Notes: a model not told the origin generated them from the letters alone. A stretch of 64,000 bases of DNA from Berberis thunbergii (GCA_003290165.1 QNQO01000224.1:186001-250000), one strand, 5' to 3'. Positions 1 to 12,240 are shown, counted from the first letter of the stretch. Translations and numbers: made by a program.

Positions 1-746
1 TGAAGTAATTGGTGTCATGAAGATCCTCCAATGATGCAAGCTTACCATCAATCGACTTGACACAATTATGTTGGCACCTAAACATAAAACAGCCTTTACA
101 TTTTCTTCCTTGAACTAACTGAGTGTAATGGTCAAGATGAGGTAAGTAGTAGTTGGTGGCTTTAGTACCTCCACCAACACATGTTTATCACCTACAAAGT
201 TGCATTCTCTGTAGATATGAGATTTAATTTCAATTTCTCACCTAAAAGGCAAAATTCATCATGTCCATATTCCACCTTATCTTTTCTTTACCTATCATCT
301 CCTCGGTCTCCATTTTCCATGTTCTCTGAACACTCAGCCAGACACATCACCTCCTATAGCTTTGCTACAAACAACCATAATTCTACCCTGCATGTAGCAT
401 GTAATCAGTACCTGCATTCATGTGTGGTTTAAGTCCAAAACTGGAGGTTAAGGACCCATTGCCAATGAATGAACCTTTCAAAACTTAAACAGTTAAACTC
501 AGTATGCTTCTTTCATTTTTTAAACCAACCAAACCCATGTGACCAAACCATAACTAATTTATGCTATGAAACAAAGAGAGCTTCATTCACCTAGTCTACA
601 TTTGCAAGTCAAGCAGCTTCCACGTTAGTGGGAATGAACACATTTAGTCGACGATCTGTTCTAATAGAGCTTCATTCACCTAGTCTAAGCTATATAATGT
701 TTTCTAATATGTCGATCTGTTCTATAATTATTTACTCTTGTAACAG
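1..746. other. left edge, internal CACTA sequence, no gene resolved
   Basis: I see no convincing gene here. The minus strand is open from about 180 to 2 (some 59 codons with three CxxC-like cysteines), but there is no recognisable domain and it runs off the window. On the plus strand the first clear coding exon begins at 747 after a TTACTCTTGTAACAG acceptor. The stretch probably belongs to the upstream part of the CACTA element that ends at 4553, since no CACTA left terminus is visible in it. Confidence 0.3.
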
Positions 747-3700
747 GAAACATTTGCGGGAGTTGACGAATCACACAAAAAAATTATTGTTTCTCGTGCC
801 GGTTACCTGCATAGAGATAGTGAGGGTAGCTTTTCGGATGAGCCGCCTTTCATATACTCTCACTTGTCCACTGTGTCTCTGTATTGGAAAGATTTCGTAG
901 CATACTCATCAACTCTGGAGTTTAAGGTACGTTCAAGTTATTATATTACTTCAATTTGGGGCATTTTAATTTAAACCAACTAATGACAACATTCAATTGA
1001 AGGAAACAAGCAAACTTAACAAAGAGAGAGCGGAAAAGATGGAAGCGCGATATAGGAGGGCATGTGTGGGTTATGCACGACTGAGAGAGCAAATTGTATG
1101 TATTAATTATCTACATTACGTATCTATGATATGAAATTTAAATGTGGCTTTGAAATTCGCAGATTGAGCAAAAAATACGTGAAGGGGAAGAGGATCCTGT
1201 TGTGACTCGCTTGGATACTTGGAAGTATGCGAGGATGAATGGTGAGCATGAGGTTGATGATCCTACTGCCTTGCAAGTACTTGAGGATGTGGTAATATCT
1301 ACTTCCTTTGTTTGAAAACAAATCTGCACTGTTTGGACATGATACCATCCTATACCAAGAATCTAAATAATATTAAGTTGTATTAGGTACGCATAACACA
1401 ACAGTTGGAAGAGGATGAGCTAAATGATATTAAGCTTGGCGACTTGCTTGATCGAGCAATTCCTTTAGAGTATTCCGGACGTGTCCGAGGATGTGGATGG
1501 GGTGTTATGAAGAAATCTTTAGCCCAGGCACCCGAATTGTCCGAAATGTCAAAGTTGAAAAAGCAATGCAATAGATTAGAGAAAGACATGCAAGAGATGA
1601 AGGCTAAAGGCTACCAACCTACTGTGCCATCATCTTGTGGTTCTAGTCATAAGGATAATTTCAATGTGGATGATGATGACATGAATTTTAATGATGACCT
1701 TGATTTTTCGAATGAGGTTCCGAATGAGGTTCTTCCTGAGGTATATTTAATTTTCAAACTTGGCTAATAAATATGTTTATTGGATAAAAGACTAACATAT
1801 TTTTCGTTTCTAGGGTCCTATTAGATGTTATTTGTATGTTGAGAACCCTCGTAGACATGTTGGGGAAGGTATTTTGCATAATCGCCCGAATGAAATTCTT
1901 CATGGTGTTCCACTACCAGAAGGTTGAACATATTACTTTAAGATTTATATACCGACTTAGTGTGTGTGTGTGTGTGTGTTATTATACTTATACAATGCCA
2001 TGATGCAATTTCAGGTTATGCGAGGATACAATTTGAAGTGGCGGTAGAATCTGAGAAACATTCAGCGGTGCCGCAATGTACAGACGAAGTTAGGACTGTA
2101 GGAGAAGCTGTTGGCCATTTCATTTCGTGGCCAAAAAAGATGGTGTCTTTGAGAATAGAGGTACAATTATTTATGTATCAAGTATTTTCTCATTTTTTCT
2201 TGCGATTAGGAGCATGTCTGGGATATCTTTGTTGTTTGTTGTTCATGTTGATGAAATTATTTAGATTGCTAGGAATTGATAAGGAACATATAATTTATTT
2301 AGATTGCTAAAAAGCTATTCTTGAAATTGATAAGGAGAACATATAGCTTAGTGCTAGAAAGTTATTCTTGAAAGTAGGAGAACATATAGCTCAAATTCAA
2401 TACTTACCTCACAAGTTAATTTTTTATTTGCAGTGCCCACCTCCTAAGAATAAGAATATGGATAAGAGGAACGATGCTAATAAGCCTATCATGAAAAGTG
2501 TAGAATCAACGCTTTGTGCTAAGCCATTAGGATATCCTAAGTGTGGAGATTCTCCTCATAATTCCATGGTATTGCATATTTTGCGTTTCTTACCCTCAAA
2601 CATCATGAATGGTGGTATCGAAGTTCCCATGACAGCATATTTTGACGGGGAGCCTTGGAACGAATGCATTGTTCATGAACATGTCGTGGAGATTCTAAAG
2701 GATCGATGGTTAGGTGCCTCAAGCATCGCCTTCTATATAAGGTGATAAAACTGGTAAAATAAATTTATTTGATGTTAATGTTTTAAAACTTTATTTGTCC
2801 TTATGCATTGTTGATTGTTGAAGGTATTTGGGTGAAGTCTATCTATCCGAAAATGTCGAATTAGCGGGGAAATTTTCTTTTATGTCGCCCCATATTACAC
2901 CTATGCTAGGTAATGGGACATCGGCCAATCATTTGGCCGAATGTTTGTTGAAGCATACAGGAAAAGACCATCTATTATTGGTGCCGCATAATGTTGGGTG
3001 AGTTCAATATAAATAAGATTCAATTATGTGTTTATTAAGTATCATGATGTCTAAATTTTTTGAAATATTATGCAGTCAACATTGGGTATTGATTGGTATC
3101 AATACCAAAACAGAGATGATATACTTTATGGATCCAGCTCCGCGTACGAAGATCGCACAACGCGTTGATTTGAAAAACTTTGTTGAAAGGTAAATACATG
3201 TTCTAGTTTTATTTTTACATTACAAATTTATACATATTACATATGTATAATATTACTTTATACAAAATAGTGCATTGAGAAGTTATCGGACTCGTCGAGG
3301 CGGCTCTATAACAAAGGCGGCAATGAACAGATTTAATTGGGCAAACATTCAGGTAAATATTTTACAGTACTAAAAATTATTTTATATAATAAGACATGGT
3401 AACAAATTGCATATAATTAATTGGATGTTATTTCTCATAGTGTCCAAAGCAGATTGAGATGGATGGCATCCATTGCGGTCATTATATTTGTTGCTATATT
3501 GAGGATCTCTTGAAATCTGGTGATACAAGTATTCCTGTTTTTGTAAGTAAATAGTTTTATTGAATTATTTTATTTGTTGATTTTTGAAGTATTTGATATC
3601 ATCTAACTATATACTGATTGTAACTTTTGTATTTGCAGTTTGTTCATAAACAGCCAGTCAAATTTTATTCTCCGAAAAAAATGGAGAATTTCGTAATCAA

Positions 3701-3752
3701 TTGGTCAGGATACTTGTACAACCGATTTCTCAAGGAGAAAATGGAAAGCTGA
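747..3752 (+). CDS. CACTA accessory protein: Ptta/En/Spm region plus Ulp1 (C48) protease, multi-exon
   Basis: Ten exons can be read in one continuous frame with canonical GT-AG borders: about 747-926, 1002-1096, 1163-1288, 1388-1740, 1814-1921, 2014-2160, 2434-2741, 2824-2999, 3076-3189, 3271-3352, 3441-3542 and 3639-3752 (the earliest are least certain and two short ones may be one exon). Domains in order: a basic KLNKERAEKMEARYRRA stretch and EYSGRVRGCGWGV, typical of plant Ptta/En/Spm transposase; a coiled KLKKQCNRLEKDMQEMKAKG segment; an LPEGYARIQFE / VGEAVGHFISWP region as in the DUF8039 class; then a Ulp1 fold with QHW (His), MDPA (Asp), CPKQ (Gln) and HCGHY (Cys), all catalytic positions present. 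Stop TGA at 3750. Likely role: SUMO-type deconjugation or a structural part of the transposition complex; the real function in CACTA elements is unknown. First exons lie left of the window. Confidence 0.75.
1961..1979. repeat. (TG)n microsatellite in a CACTA intron
   Basis: About nine TG dinucleotides lie in the intron between the coding exons ending near 1921 and starting at 2014. Confidence 0.9.
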
Positions 3753-3984
3753 AGCAAAACATTTTAATTATGTCTGTAGTTTAAGATATTTATTAGTATT
3801 GTGCTACGAACAAATATATATGATAGCATATTAACAATTTTGTATGAATGCTTAAATTATATTTTGAATGAATGAGAAACAGTTAGTTATCATGTTGTGT
3901 CTTTATTGATTGATTGAACGTTGTCATTATTATATTAAATATTATATTTAGCCCAGAAAATTGGTATCGGAAAAATAGAAAAAA

Positions 3985-4535
3985 CAAATCAAATAACTTA
4001 GATAGCGCTCAAATTAGCGTTATCTAAGTTTAACATATATACTACAATAGCACTTCTTTAAGCGCTATCTAAGAACAATCTAATTACTACCATAGCGCTT
4101 ATTTACGCGCTATCTTAGCAGATAAACAAATCTAATTCAAAAAATTCATTTAAATTAAATAGCGCTTAAAAAAGCGCTATTCAAGCTAACTTAAAAAAAT
4201 TAGCGCTTACATAGCGCTTTAGAAGGCGCTATTGAAGTTAATTAAAAAAAAAATCAACGCTTAGATAACGCTTTTTAAAGCGCTATCTAAGCGAAGCGCT
4301 ATTCAAGTAGCGCTTTTTTGAGCGCTTTTTAAAGCGCTATCTAAGCGAAGCGCTATTCAAGTACGCGCCTTGCATAGCGCTTTTTTGAGCGCTTTTTAAA
4401 GCGCTATCTAAGCGAAGCGCTATTCAAGTACGCGTCTTGCATAGCGCTTTTTTGAGCGCTATCTAAGCTACCATAGCGGTAGCTTAGATAGCGCTAAAAA
4501 GCGCTATCTAAACCCATTTTTAAGCGCTATGCAAG
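3985..4535 (+). repeat. CACTA subterminal repeat array (AGCGCTATCTAAG type)
   Basis: A motif of the form TAGCGCTATCTAAGC, in both orientations, recurs more than fifteen times, with a longer tandem unit (TTTTTTGAGCGCTTTTTAAAGCGC, ending in a CTATTCAAGTACGCG block) repeated at about 4310, 4380 and 4440. In En/Spm such subterminal motifs bind the element-encoded TNPA protein. The short palindrome AGCGCT makes the array prone to fold-back. Confidence 0.85.
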
Positions 4536-4553
4536 CCTATATTTGTAGTAGTG

Positions 4554-4987
4554 ATGCCTTGCATGATAAATTCCCATGGTATGTGTGACATTAGATTTTC
4601 TTAGCAGATCATGTCTATGGAGCTGTAACAGCTACCTTTCCAATGACTATCTTTAGAACAATCATATAGTCATTTGTTTGTGTTTGTGGGTAGTTTTTTA
4701 CTGATGCAATTGGTACTTGATGGAAACACTACAATATCTTTGCCTAAATAAACATTGCTTTGAACAAAAAAATTGCATTTAGGGATTATATAGTTCATCA
4801 TGCCAGCATTAGGGTCTTGGTTATAACCACCCATTGCATTACCTTTTTTTTACTTGAAGGGAACTTGCTATAAAAAAAGGCTTAAACTTAGCCTAGGGTA
4901 TCTCTCCATCTAGTTCATATACTAGCAACATTGATTGCACACTTCTCACCTTACAACAATTCATACGTGAGCTTGTTAGCCATATGA
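4554..4987. other. spacer between two CACTA elements
   Basis: This 430-bp stretch between the right end of the first CACTA element and the left end of the second has no gene or repeat that I recognise. Its last three bases, TGA at 4985-4987, are the left target duplication of the next element. Confidence 0.6.
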
Positions 4988-6625
4988 CACTACAAAAAAA
5001 AACTTCAATAGCTACAAATACTAGCGACAGTTTTTTTATACTGTCGCTAATTAAAAGATTTGTGACGGCAAAAAACCCTCGCTAATGCTTTCGATAGCTG
5101 ACACAACACATAATCATAAAAAAAAAAAACCGTCGCTAATTATTTTATTAGTTACGGTTTTTTAGCCGTCGCTAAGTTTTACAAAAAAAACTTGGCAGCT
5201 ACAGTTTTTAGCCGTCCTAAAAGATTTGATTTTTTTGAAAAAAAAAATACACAAAAGCATTTAGCTACGACAAAAAATTGTCTCTAAGTTTTATATTTTT
5301 TTTAAAAACCGTCGCTAATAGATTTTTTGAAAAAAAAAATTATACACAAAAACATTTAGCTACGACAAAAAATCGTCGCTAAGTTTTACATTATTTTTTT
5401 ATAAGCGACGGTTTTTTGATTTTTTGAAAAAAAAATTTATACACAAAAGCATTTAGCTACACCAAAAAACCGTCGCTAAGTTTTACATTGTTTTTTTATT
5501 AGCGACAGTAAAAAACCGTCGCTAATTGATTTTTTGAAAAAATAAATTATACACAAAAGCATTTAGCTACGGCAAAAAACCGTCGCTAAGTTTTACATTA
5601 TTTTTTATTAACGACGACAAAAAATCGTTGCTAATTGTTTTTTTTTGAAAAAAAAATTTATACACAAAAGCATTTAGCTATGGCAACAAACCGTCGCTAA
5701 TATTTTTTTTGAAAAAAAACCATGTCACCGATCCGCCTGAAACTTCATCTCAACCGTCAATAACACCAAAAAACTTTAGCTCAATCCAACGCACTAAACC
5801 AAACCACGTCACCGATCCGTGTGAAACTAACACAACCTATCCCCTTCAATTACCTCTCTCTATATAAATTTAAATTTTCTCTACCAACCAACTTAAACAA
5901 AAAATTTCTCTCAACCCGCAGAGAAGAAGTCTGCCGCCTCCCTTCCTCCGCCGCCTCCCTCTCCGCCTCCCTAGTTGCAAGAGATTTTTGATCTCAGATC
6001 TCGGAGATCAAATAGATCTGATCTCAGATATTCTATAGATCGATTTTTTTTTGTCATTTTTGTATGGATTCTTTGTAATTTTTGTATGATATTCTAGAGA
6101 TTCTGTGTAATTTTGTTATAATTTTGATCAATTAAGTCTCCTGTCATGTTGATCAATTAAGTTTAGTTATGGTAGTTTCTATTAATTTTCAGAATGGACA
6201 ATCATTAATAGCTAATTTCATTATAAAAAATGAATTATCATTTGTAATTTGTATTTTGTAAATTTCATTTGTCAATATGATTTGCAGCAAAGTTGTCCCT
6301 AAATAGCCACGGCAAATACCGTTGCTATTTTGTTAATTAGATTTGCAATTTAGCGACGACAAAAAACCGTCGTTATTTTTCAATTTGCCACAGTCTTAGC
6401 CGAAATTTTCAACAGCTTTAGCGACAGGATTTTTTGAGTTAGCGACGGTTTTAGCCTTTGTGGATTACCTACGGGATAGTTTACCGTTGCTGATTCAAAT
6501 AGCGACGATTAAAATAGCCATGGTATTGCGATAGTTGTTGAGCCGTTGCTAATTCATTTTAGCAACGATTTTTTGACAATTAGCAACGGTTTTTAGCCGT
6601 TACTGAATTGTCTTTTTTTGTAGTG
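4988..6625. mobile_element. complete non-autonomous CACTA element, 1.64 kb, TSD TGA
   Basis: It starts CACTACAAAAAAAAAC at 4988 and ends TTTTTTTGTAGTG at 6625, perfect CACTA-type inverted termini, flanked by identical 3-bp target duplications TGA (4985-4987 and 6626-6628). Both ends carry dense subterminal repeats of the form TTAGCGACGGTTTTTT in alternating orientation (about 5020-5700 and 6300-6610). There is no transposase; the middle (5730-6290) is unique sequence. It would rely on a transposase in trans. Its terminal and subterminal motifs differ from those of the element at 1-4553, so it belongs to another CACTA family. Confidence 0.9.
5858..5870 (+). promoter_or_regulatory. TATA-like promoter inside the non-autonomous CACTA
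   Basis: TCTCTATATAAATTT near 5858-5870 is followed by a pyrimidine- and CCG-rich leader (5905-5975) that looks like a plant 5' untranslated region, and then by AT-rich sequence. No reading frame follows. It could be a promoter/leader captured from a host gene or the element's own promoter remnant. Confidence 0.4.
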
Positions 6626-6628
6626 TGA

Positions 6629-8189
6629 AAGTGGTCGGAAGGTGTAGTGTATTCTAATAAGGCAACGATGTATTATCAGTAAGGCATCACAGTATTACCT
6701 TTTGGGTCTGAGCACATCTTATATAGAAGTTGATCAAGTACTTATCATTTTGATAATGCTTTCATGTACATTGTTATGCTCATAGTGACAGGGTCAGTCA
6801 TAACTAGGGATCATGTTTTGATCTAATGGGGCTAATTAGCATGCTAGGTGGTTTTAGCTACTAGGTTCATTTTGGGTGTGCTAGAGTTTCACCATGTAAA
6901 TAAACTTGGGTGTTAGTGGTGTTATGTAAGTTAATATTTGTAATTTTACTTTATGACTTGAAATACGGGGTTAGTATGTGATCATATGATAAACTTGCAT
7001 TTGATTGATATGCAAATTGTCTTGCTAAGGAGTATCATTATATGGAATGGGTTTGATCATTGTTTTCTGTTATGAAAAAAAAAATTTATAAAAATGTTAT
7101 TTGCTTCCCCAAAAGAAAATGGTGAATATTTGTGGTCGATGTGTTTATGGTTGACAAAGTGTCACCGTAAAAGAGTTTTGAGGATTAATTGATTTTTTAA
7201 TGCTATTTTCCACAACTCCGGAAAAAAAAGAAATTTTTGTATACAGACTTGCTCGTATACGTGTGATATAATTTTGGGTATGCAGACTTGTTTGCATACC
7301 GGTACACCGTTCCATGTGAGTTCGGTAATACGTGTAGTATTTAGGAAATGTTTGTCATGGATCGAACTTCGAGTGAGATGACATGTTCCTCGATGTGGCA
7401 CCCCACTTGGAACATGTACGCTCCGAGTGGTTTCGAAGGCAAGAGAGACACACTTGGGTGAGGTGTGTTCGGCACAAGGAGGGTAGTGCGATTGTGGAAA
7501 ATAAGCAAGATTTTCATTTATGTGCATGATTGCCTTAATGGAAGAAACTAAATGTTCATTCGATCTTAGAATGAGAACTACGTGTCTTTCTTAAAAGTAA
7601 AATGTATTTGGTTGACATTTAAATAATGTTGATTATGAGTATGATCTGTATTTATTTGAAAATAATCATATTTATGAGGAACGATAAATCAGAAAATTTA
7701 TTCATTTATTTCTAAAACATTCTGTGCAGGATGGTAAGTCTACTAACATTTTTTGTCAGACATACCACGTTCAACATTCACTTTGTACGTGTTGGTAAAA
7801 TAAATATATATTTTAAGCATGATAGAACTTTGTAGTATGACATGTTTGCCTTGTTGAAGAACTACACGACTTTGAGTGTTATTTTGTTGTTTATGATATT
7901 TTCATGTTAAAGCATGTAACTATTTTATTTATAACGATGAAGATTACTCATACCAACTACTTCGCTAACCCAAGTAAGTTTATTCTCCTTGGGTACGTTC
8001 TTATTGGAATGCAGTTATTTAGCCTTTTCATAGGTATAAAAATTTATTAGCAACGTTACTAGAGTTTCATTAGTGGGCTAGCGACATCAGAGTTTCATGG
8101 TTAGATTATTTGTAGTTTGTTTAATTTTCTAAATTATGTTTTAGTTGTTGCTGCTAATTGTTTCAGTTTGTATTGAATTTTCACGTCCC
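6629..8189. other. unassigned sequence, no gene
   Basis: I find no coding region or clear repeat boundary. The right part (roughly 7500-8261) probably belongs to the LTR that ends at 8261, but I could not locate its TG start, so the boundary is open. Confidence 0.4.
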
Positions 8190-8261
8190 GAGTTTTGGAG
8201 AAACGGATAATCCTACGTGGATTTTAGGATTTTTGTTTTCTTCGAAAATCGGGGCGTGACA
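8190..8261 (+). repeat. 3' end of an LTR (start not found)
   Basis: The sequence closes with ATCGGGGCGTGACA at 8248-8261 and is followed after three bases by an initiator-Met tRNA primer-binding site, the standard LTR/PBS junction. The 5' border of this LTR is not resolved. Confidence 0.6.
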
Positions 8262-8264
8262 GTT

Positions 8265-8276
8265 TGGTATCAGAGC
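8265..8276 (+). other. primer-binding site (tRNA-iMet) of a decayed LTR element
   Basis: TGGTATCAGAGC is complementary to the 3' end of plant initiator methionine tRNA, three bases after an LTR-type CA end. The following 650 bp (8277-8921) hold no gag or pol, so the internal region has been lost. Confidence 0.7.
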
Positions 8277-8926
8277 ATTTGGTTAGCCTAGGCTGAGGTA
8301 GAGTCTAGGTGATCATCGGAATGTGGATATGGGTGAGTAAGAGTTTAAATATCTAGAGATAAAGTGAAAAAGGTGAACCTTGAACTTTTAGTATTGTTTC
8401 TTTTTCTTCGTGAATCTTGTGATGAGATTCCTTTGACATATGTATTCGAGACTAATCATAACTTATTTTAATGTCAGTAGTGGGTGACATTATTCCGTGT
8501 AGTTTCCTCGTAGCGGTTTGTTATGATGAGCTTTAGTTAGCCCTTTCAGCGAATCTTGGAACGAGATTCCTTTTAAGTTGTATATATTATAGCACCCCGT
8601 ATTTTTAATACTTATTAAACTCTATAATATATCTTTGTGTGATTGTCTTTATGAAGTTATTGACATATGCTTAAGCTATTTGTTTGTCCATGTGTTGTGT
8701 ATTTTTTTTCTTAAGGAGGATTAACATAAAATATATTATTAACAAATTGATAGTTTGGAATTAGCTACTACTTGTAGCTCATACCATGATGGGAAATCAC
8801 AGATTACTGATGAGACGATAAATCAACAAGTTTTTTATCAATAAAAAAATCTATCTTCAAGCAGAGAATTCGGCAATGGGTAACTGTTTCATACAAAGGA
8901 ATCGAGATGTTTTAGATGAGGATAGG
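8277..8926. other. remnant internal sequence, no gene
   Basis: This is AT-rich sequence between the orphan PBS and the solo LTR. No domain is recognisable on either strand. The last five bases, ATAGG, are the target duplication of the solo LTR. Confidence 0.5.
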
Positions 8927-11390
8927 TGTCACGCCCCGATCCACCACGGGAATCGCAGCGTGTCGATGTGTGAACTAACCCGTAATACAGGCGGATCGCA
9001 ATCGACCACAACATCATAATATAACACATTCTTGATACGAGAATGAAACGGAAAAACTACGATAAAAATTTGAACAAAATAAGTATATTTGATTCGCCCC
9101 GCCAGAGTCATAGCGACAAAACCAATATACTAGCATCTAGTATAACAATATATAGTACACTTGATAACACAAAGGAAGCAAAACATACCCGTACAGGGTG
9201 GACACGACCAAACAGCACAAAATGCGCCTACAACGGAAAATGGGGCCTAAGCGCCACGATCAGCAAGAACGCCAACACTGCCTGCACTCCAATAGAAGCA
9301 CACCCCTTGCGGGGTCAACAAAGCACAAATCTAGCTGGTGCAAGCGAAATATATACACATAACAGAATAATATACAAGAAAAATTCATGCCAGACAATAA
9401 AGGATAAGTAACAAGTTCTAAAGTCTAAATCACACCGTATCTCTAAGGATAATAGTTCTAAGTTCAAGCACCAACACAAACATTTCAGATTCAACAATAA
9501 CTATAAGTTTATGAGATATGCCGATCATTATCTGTGATTCAAACATGGTAAATATCAAGCGAAGAAAATAAAGACAATCTCATAATTCTTCATAGTCTCC
9601 TAGGTATAGCAATCAAGTCGAAACCAAAAATCTTGTAAAATTCTATATAAGTGTCTCATATCGTAGGTATTCGTATACCCTACGAATGTGTCTCACCCAG
9701 ACACATCCCACAACGTGCACCAGTACCACTTCAGGCTTGTTTGTATCCTAATGGAGTGTCATCTGCCAGGATACAAATTCAAACATCCTGAACGACTGGC
9801 CTAACACGGCCAACCTAACACAATCAAACTCAAGCGCGTTGGGAGGGAAAACGAGTAATCTCCAAAACACGTTCTCTAGGACCCTTCCTACTTTACTCTA
9901 TAGTGACAAGTGCGTGCGGGAGCTCACCGCACTTCAGCAAGTTTGCCACATGCAATAGCGTCCACAATGTCTGGTGCGAGTCATCTCAAGCACCATCCAA
10001 CTCACGATGCGAGCAAGCTCCTAAGCATTGACACAACAGGCATTATAGCGGGGTAATTAAAGACACTTATACTAACATCCACATGCACAAATGACGAGTC
10101 TGTACATAATCGAAGGTAAGAGACGTGTAATTATAATCAATTCGACAATTTTTATAAAACCACGACTATGCCAGGGTCCCAACATGACCCAATTCAGCAC
10201 GATAAACTTATTCGAGTCGATTATCATACATGCTCAAGACTCGGCAATCCATGGTAAAACATGACATACTATGCAAACTCGAAAACGAAGTATACAAGTC
10301 CAATGTCATTACATCAAAGCCTAATCACACCCAAATTCATTCACTATACGATTTCATTCAAGTATATCATGCTTTCAAAAAACTCAATGCGTAATTCATT
10401 CACAAAGAAACAACACAACCATCGAAATCTCTACAAATTCCGAATTTCGGACTTACATTCAATTATACACAATTGACAATATATTGTAAAAATTAAATTC
10501 AAGATTTAAAATACTTATTTCTCAAAATAAATATTATAGTTACACTCACCTAAGCGGAATGGGTTTTCAAAACCCAATTTCTACTGGTCGAAGCTCCTAA
10601 CTCGCAAAACAATGAATGCGGGACCACAAAAATTTTTAAAACTGCAAGGCGGACTCAAAGGTGAGCAAACTAGCCGAAAACTGAAAAAATAAATAAATTA
10701 CAAGAGGCGCGTGACTGAAAGAAAAACTTACAGGCAATAAAAATTCGGCAAACACCCCGCCGAAACCCAAAGTTTGGTGAAAACTTGCCGAAACCCAAAG
10801 TTTGGTGAAAACTTGCCGAAACCCTCCCTACTCCGGTCTGATCGCCTCCAAACCGCACAACAGGCCGAAAATAGGTCTAAGAACACTCGGAGTCACGAAA
10901 TGTGCGGCTCACCCACGCACCCAAAGTCCGGATTCATGCCGAAGAACCCTTAAAACGAACATGCACCCTGATTTTTTGAAAAATTCGGCCAACACTGAAA
11001 TCACCCTTGCATGTGGGGTCTAAGGGTTCCAAATGACGCCACAAAGGCCCTTCAACGACTGATTGGAGCTACGAAAACCAATCAAACAAAACCAACACCA
11101 AATAAGCCCACATAGATCTGAAATTTCAATTTTCTTAAATGAAAAACCAAAACAAGAAGGAGAGGGGAGAAAAATGAGGAAATGAGGTGAGATTTGGGGG
11201 AAGAAAATGGCAAATACAACGACGATTCGCTAGAGAAGAAGGGGAACCTGGAAAGAAAAAAAGGAAAAAAAAAAGATAAGAAAGAAAAAAAGGGGGGTTG
11301 TCTTTAAAGGGTGGGTGGCTATGTGCCCCCACCGCATTTACTGAGTACACCCTTGACAAAGATTTTTTTTTTAAGAACACAGATATTACA
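8927..11390 (-). mobile_element. solo LTR, 2.46 kb, TSD ATAGG
   Basis: On the plus strand it runs from TGTCACGCCCCGAT at 8927 to CAGATATTACA at 11390, that is TG...CA, and both flanks carry ATAGG (8922-8926 and 11391-11395). Orientation is minus: reading that way there is a pyrimidine-rich leader (11300-11150) and the end GATCGGGGCGTGACA, similar to the LTR end at 8248-8261. No PBS or polypurine tract adjoins it, so it is a solo LTR left by LTR-LTR recombination. Its length and CGGGGCGTGACA end resemble large Tekay/Del-type gypsy LTRs (inference). Contained small reading frames have no known domain. Confidence 0.8.
10747..10825. repeat. about 29-bp tandem repeat inside the solo LTR
   Basis: GCCGAAACCCAAAGTTTGGT followed by GAAAACTT occurs twice in direct tandem from about 10759, with a third partial GCCGAAACCC copy. 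Confidence 0.8.
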
Positions 11391-11551
11391 ATAGGCGTCA
11401 AGAGGATCTAACTACTACTGCAAGAATGGTAAGCTATTCTATTCCCCTATGTTGCATACATTCAAGGATTTTAGTCTAAAACATTACTCTATATCGTTCT
11501 TCTTCGCAAGACAATATGTATTTGAACGCCTAAAAAGTGTATGTTTATGTG

Positions 11552-12240
11552 TAGTTTTTTGCTAAAATGGTGGGAACTTTCATATTGATGTTTATTGTGT
11601 GCCGTATCATAGCAAGCACAGTGTTGATGAAAGGTGGAGTTGGTCTGATGGAATATGCAGCAACAGATGGTTTAAGCATTGTTGTCATCATTTTCGCCTT
11701 GGACCCATCTCAGGTGCTAATGTTAATTCAGTTGTTACGATAACATCTGCTATATATGTTAGGCCATATGCCATGGACAAGGGTATTCCACAGCGCGCTA
11801 AGGTGGTTATTTGGAAAGTTTTTGTTGAAAGTTTGGCTGATTGCGTTAAAAAACGATGTTTTGCAAGTTCCATTCTATGTTTTAACGCAAGTTTTGGAGT
11901 CTGTGTTAGCGACTTTTGTGGGGAAGTCAATCGATGACTTTCAGACGGAGCTAATGATATCACAACCAAGCCGAGGGTGGTCTGCAACCTTCTGGGCAGA
12001 GTTCATAGCTACTCTCATAGTCATGTTCTTGGTGGTGATGATGTGTAGACTTGAAGGAGCTAAAGGAGTAATATTTGCAACCGATGGATATAATCTACGA
12101 GTTTTCTCCTATTTTGCATTCTTTCATAACTTGACTATAATCTTTATGCAAACATGATGTTGTTTACATTTAAATCACATGGCTGGTTTCGTGGTTGGGA
12201 TAGTAATTACGCTTGCAATTTTGATTACTGAGTATGTAGT
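11552..12240 (+). pseudogene. NIP-type aquaporin gene fragment, frameshifted
   Basis: After a TGTGTAG acceptor at 11551 the sequence encodes MVGTFILMFIVC, then LMKGGVGLMEYAATDGL, then GPISGANVNSVVTI (first NPA box changed to NSV), then GHMPWTR, VPFYVLTQVLESVLATF and FWAEFIATLIVMFL, and near 12180 MAGFVVGIVITLAILIT. The order and spacing match plant nodulin-26-like intrinsic proteins (channels for water, boric or silicic acid). An 85-bp GT-AG intron (11783-11867) separates PWTR from VPFY, so this is not a processed copy. Two frame changes (near 11695 and 11760) and the missing second NPA exon make it a pseudogene. It lies directly beside a MYB fragment on the same strand. Confidence 0.75.

Larger units (their letters stand above)
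1..4553 (+). mobile_element. autonomous-type CACTA (En/Spm) transposon, left end outside window
   Basis: The right terminus is TATTTGTAGTAGTG at 4540-4553, the reverse complement of a CACTACTACAAATA terminal inverted repeat, which defines the CACTA superfamily. It is preceded by some 550 bp of dense subterminal repeats (3985-4535) and by a gene whose product joins a plant Ptta/En/Spm transposase C-terminal region to a Ulp1-type protease. The 3 bases after the terminus are ATG; the matching target copy would lie left of the window. Mechanism (family knowledge): cut-and-paste by a DDE transposase, whose TNPD-like core gene must be further left. Seeing only the accessory gene, I cannot tell whether the element is still active. 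Confidence 0.85.

Noticed and set aside
1..186. Minus-strand coding exon at the window edge
   Set aside because: Open for about 59 codons but no known motif and no good splice acceptor; kept only as an unassigned stretch.
4310..4460. CRISPR-like regular repeats
   Set aside because: Plant nuclear DNA; the repeats are the subterminal array of a CACTA element, palindromic and without spacers.
11135..11401. 88-codon frame on the minus strand
   Set aside because: It lies in the pyrimidine-rich leader of the solo LTR and has no domain; low-complexity Phe/Pro/Ser content.
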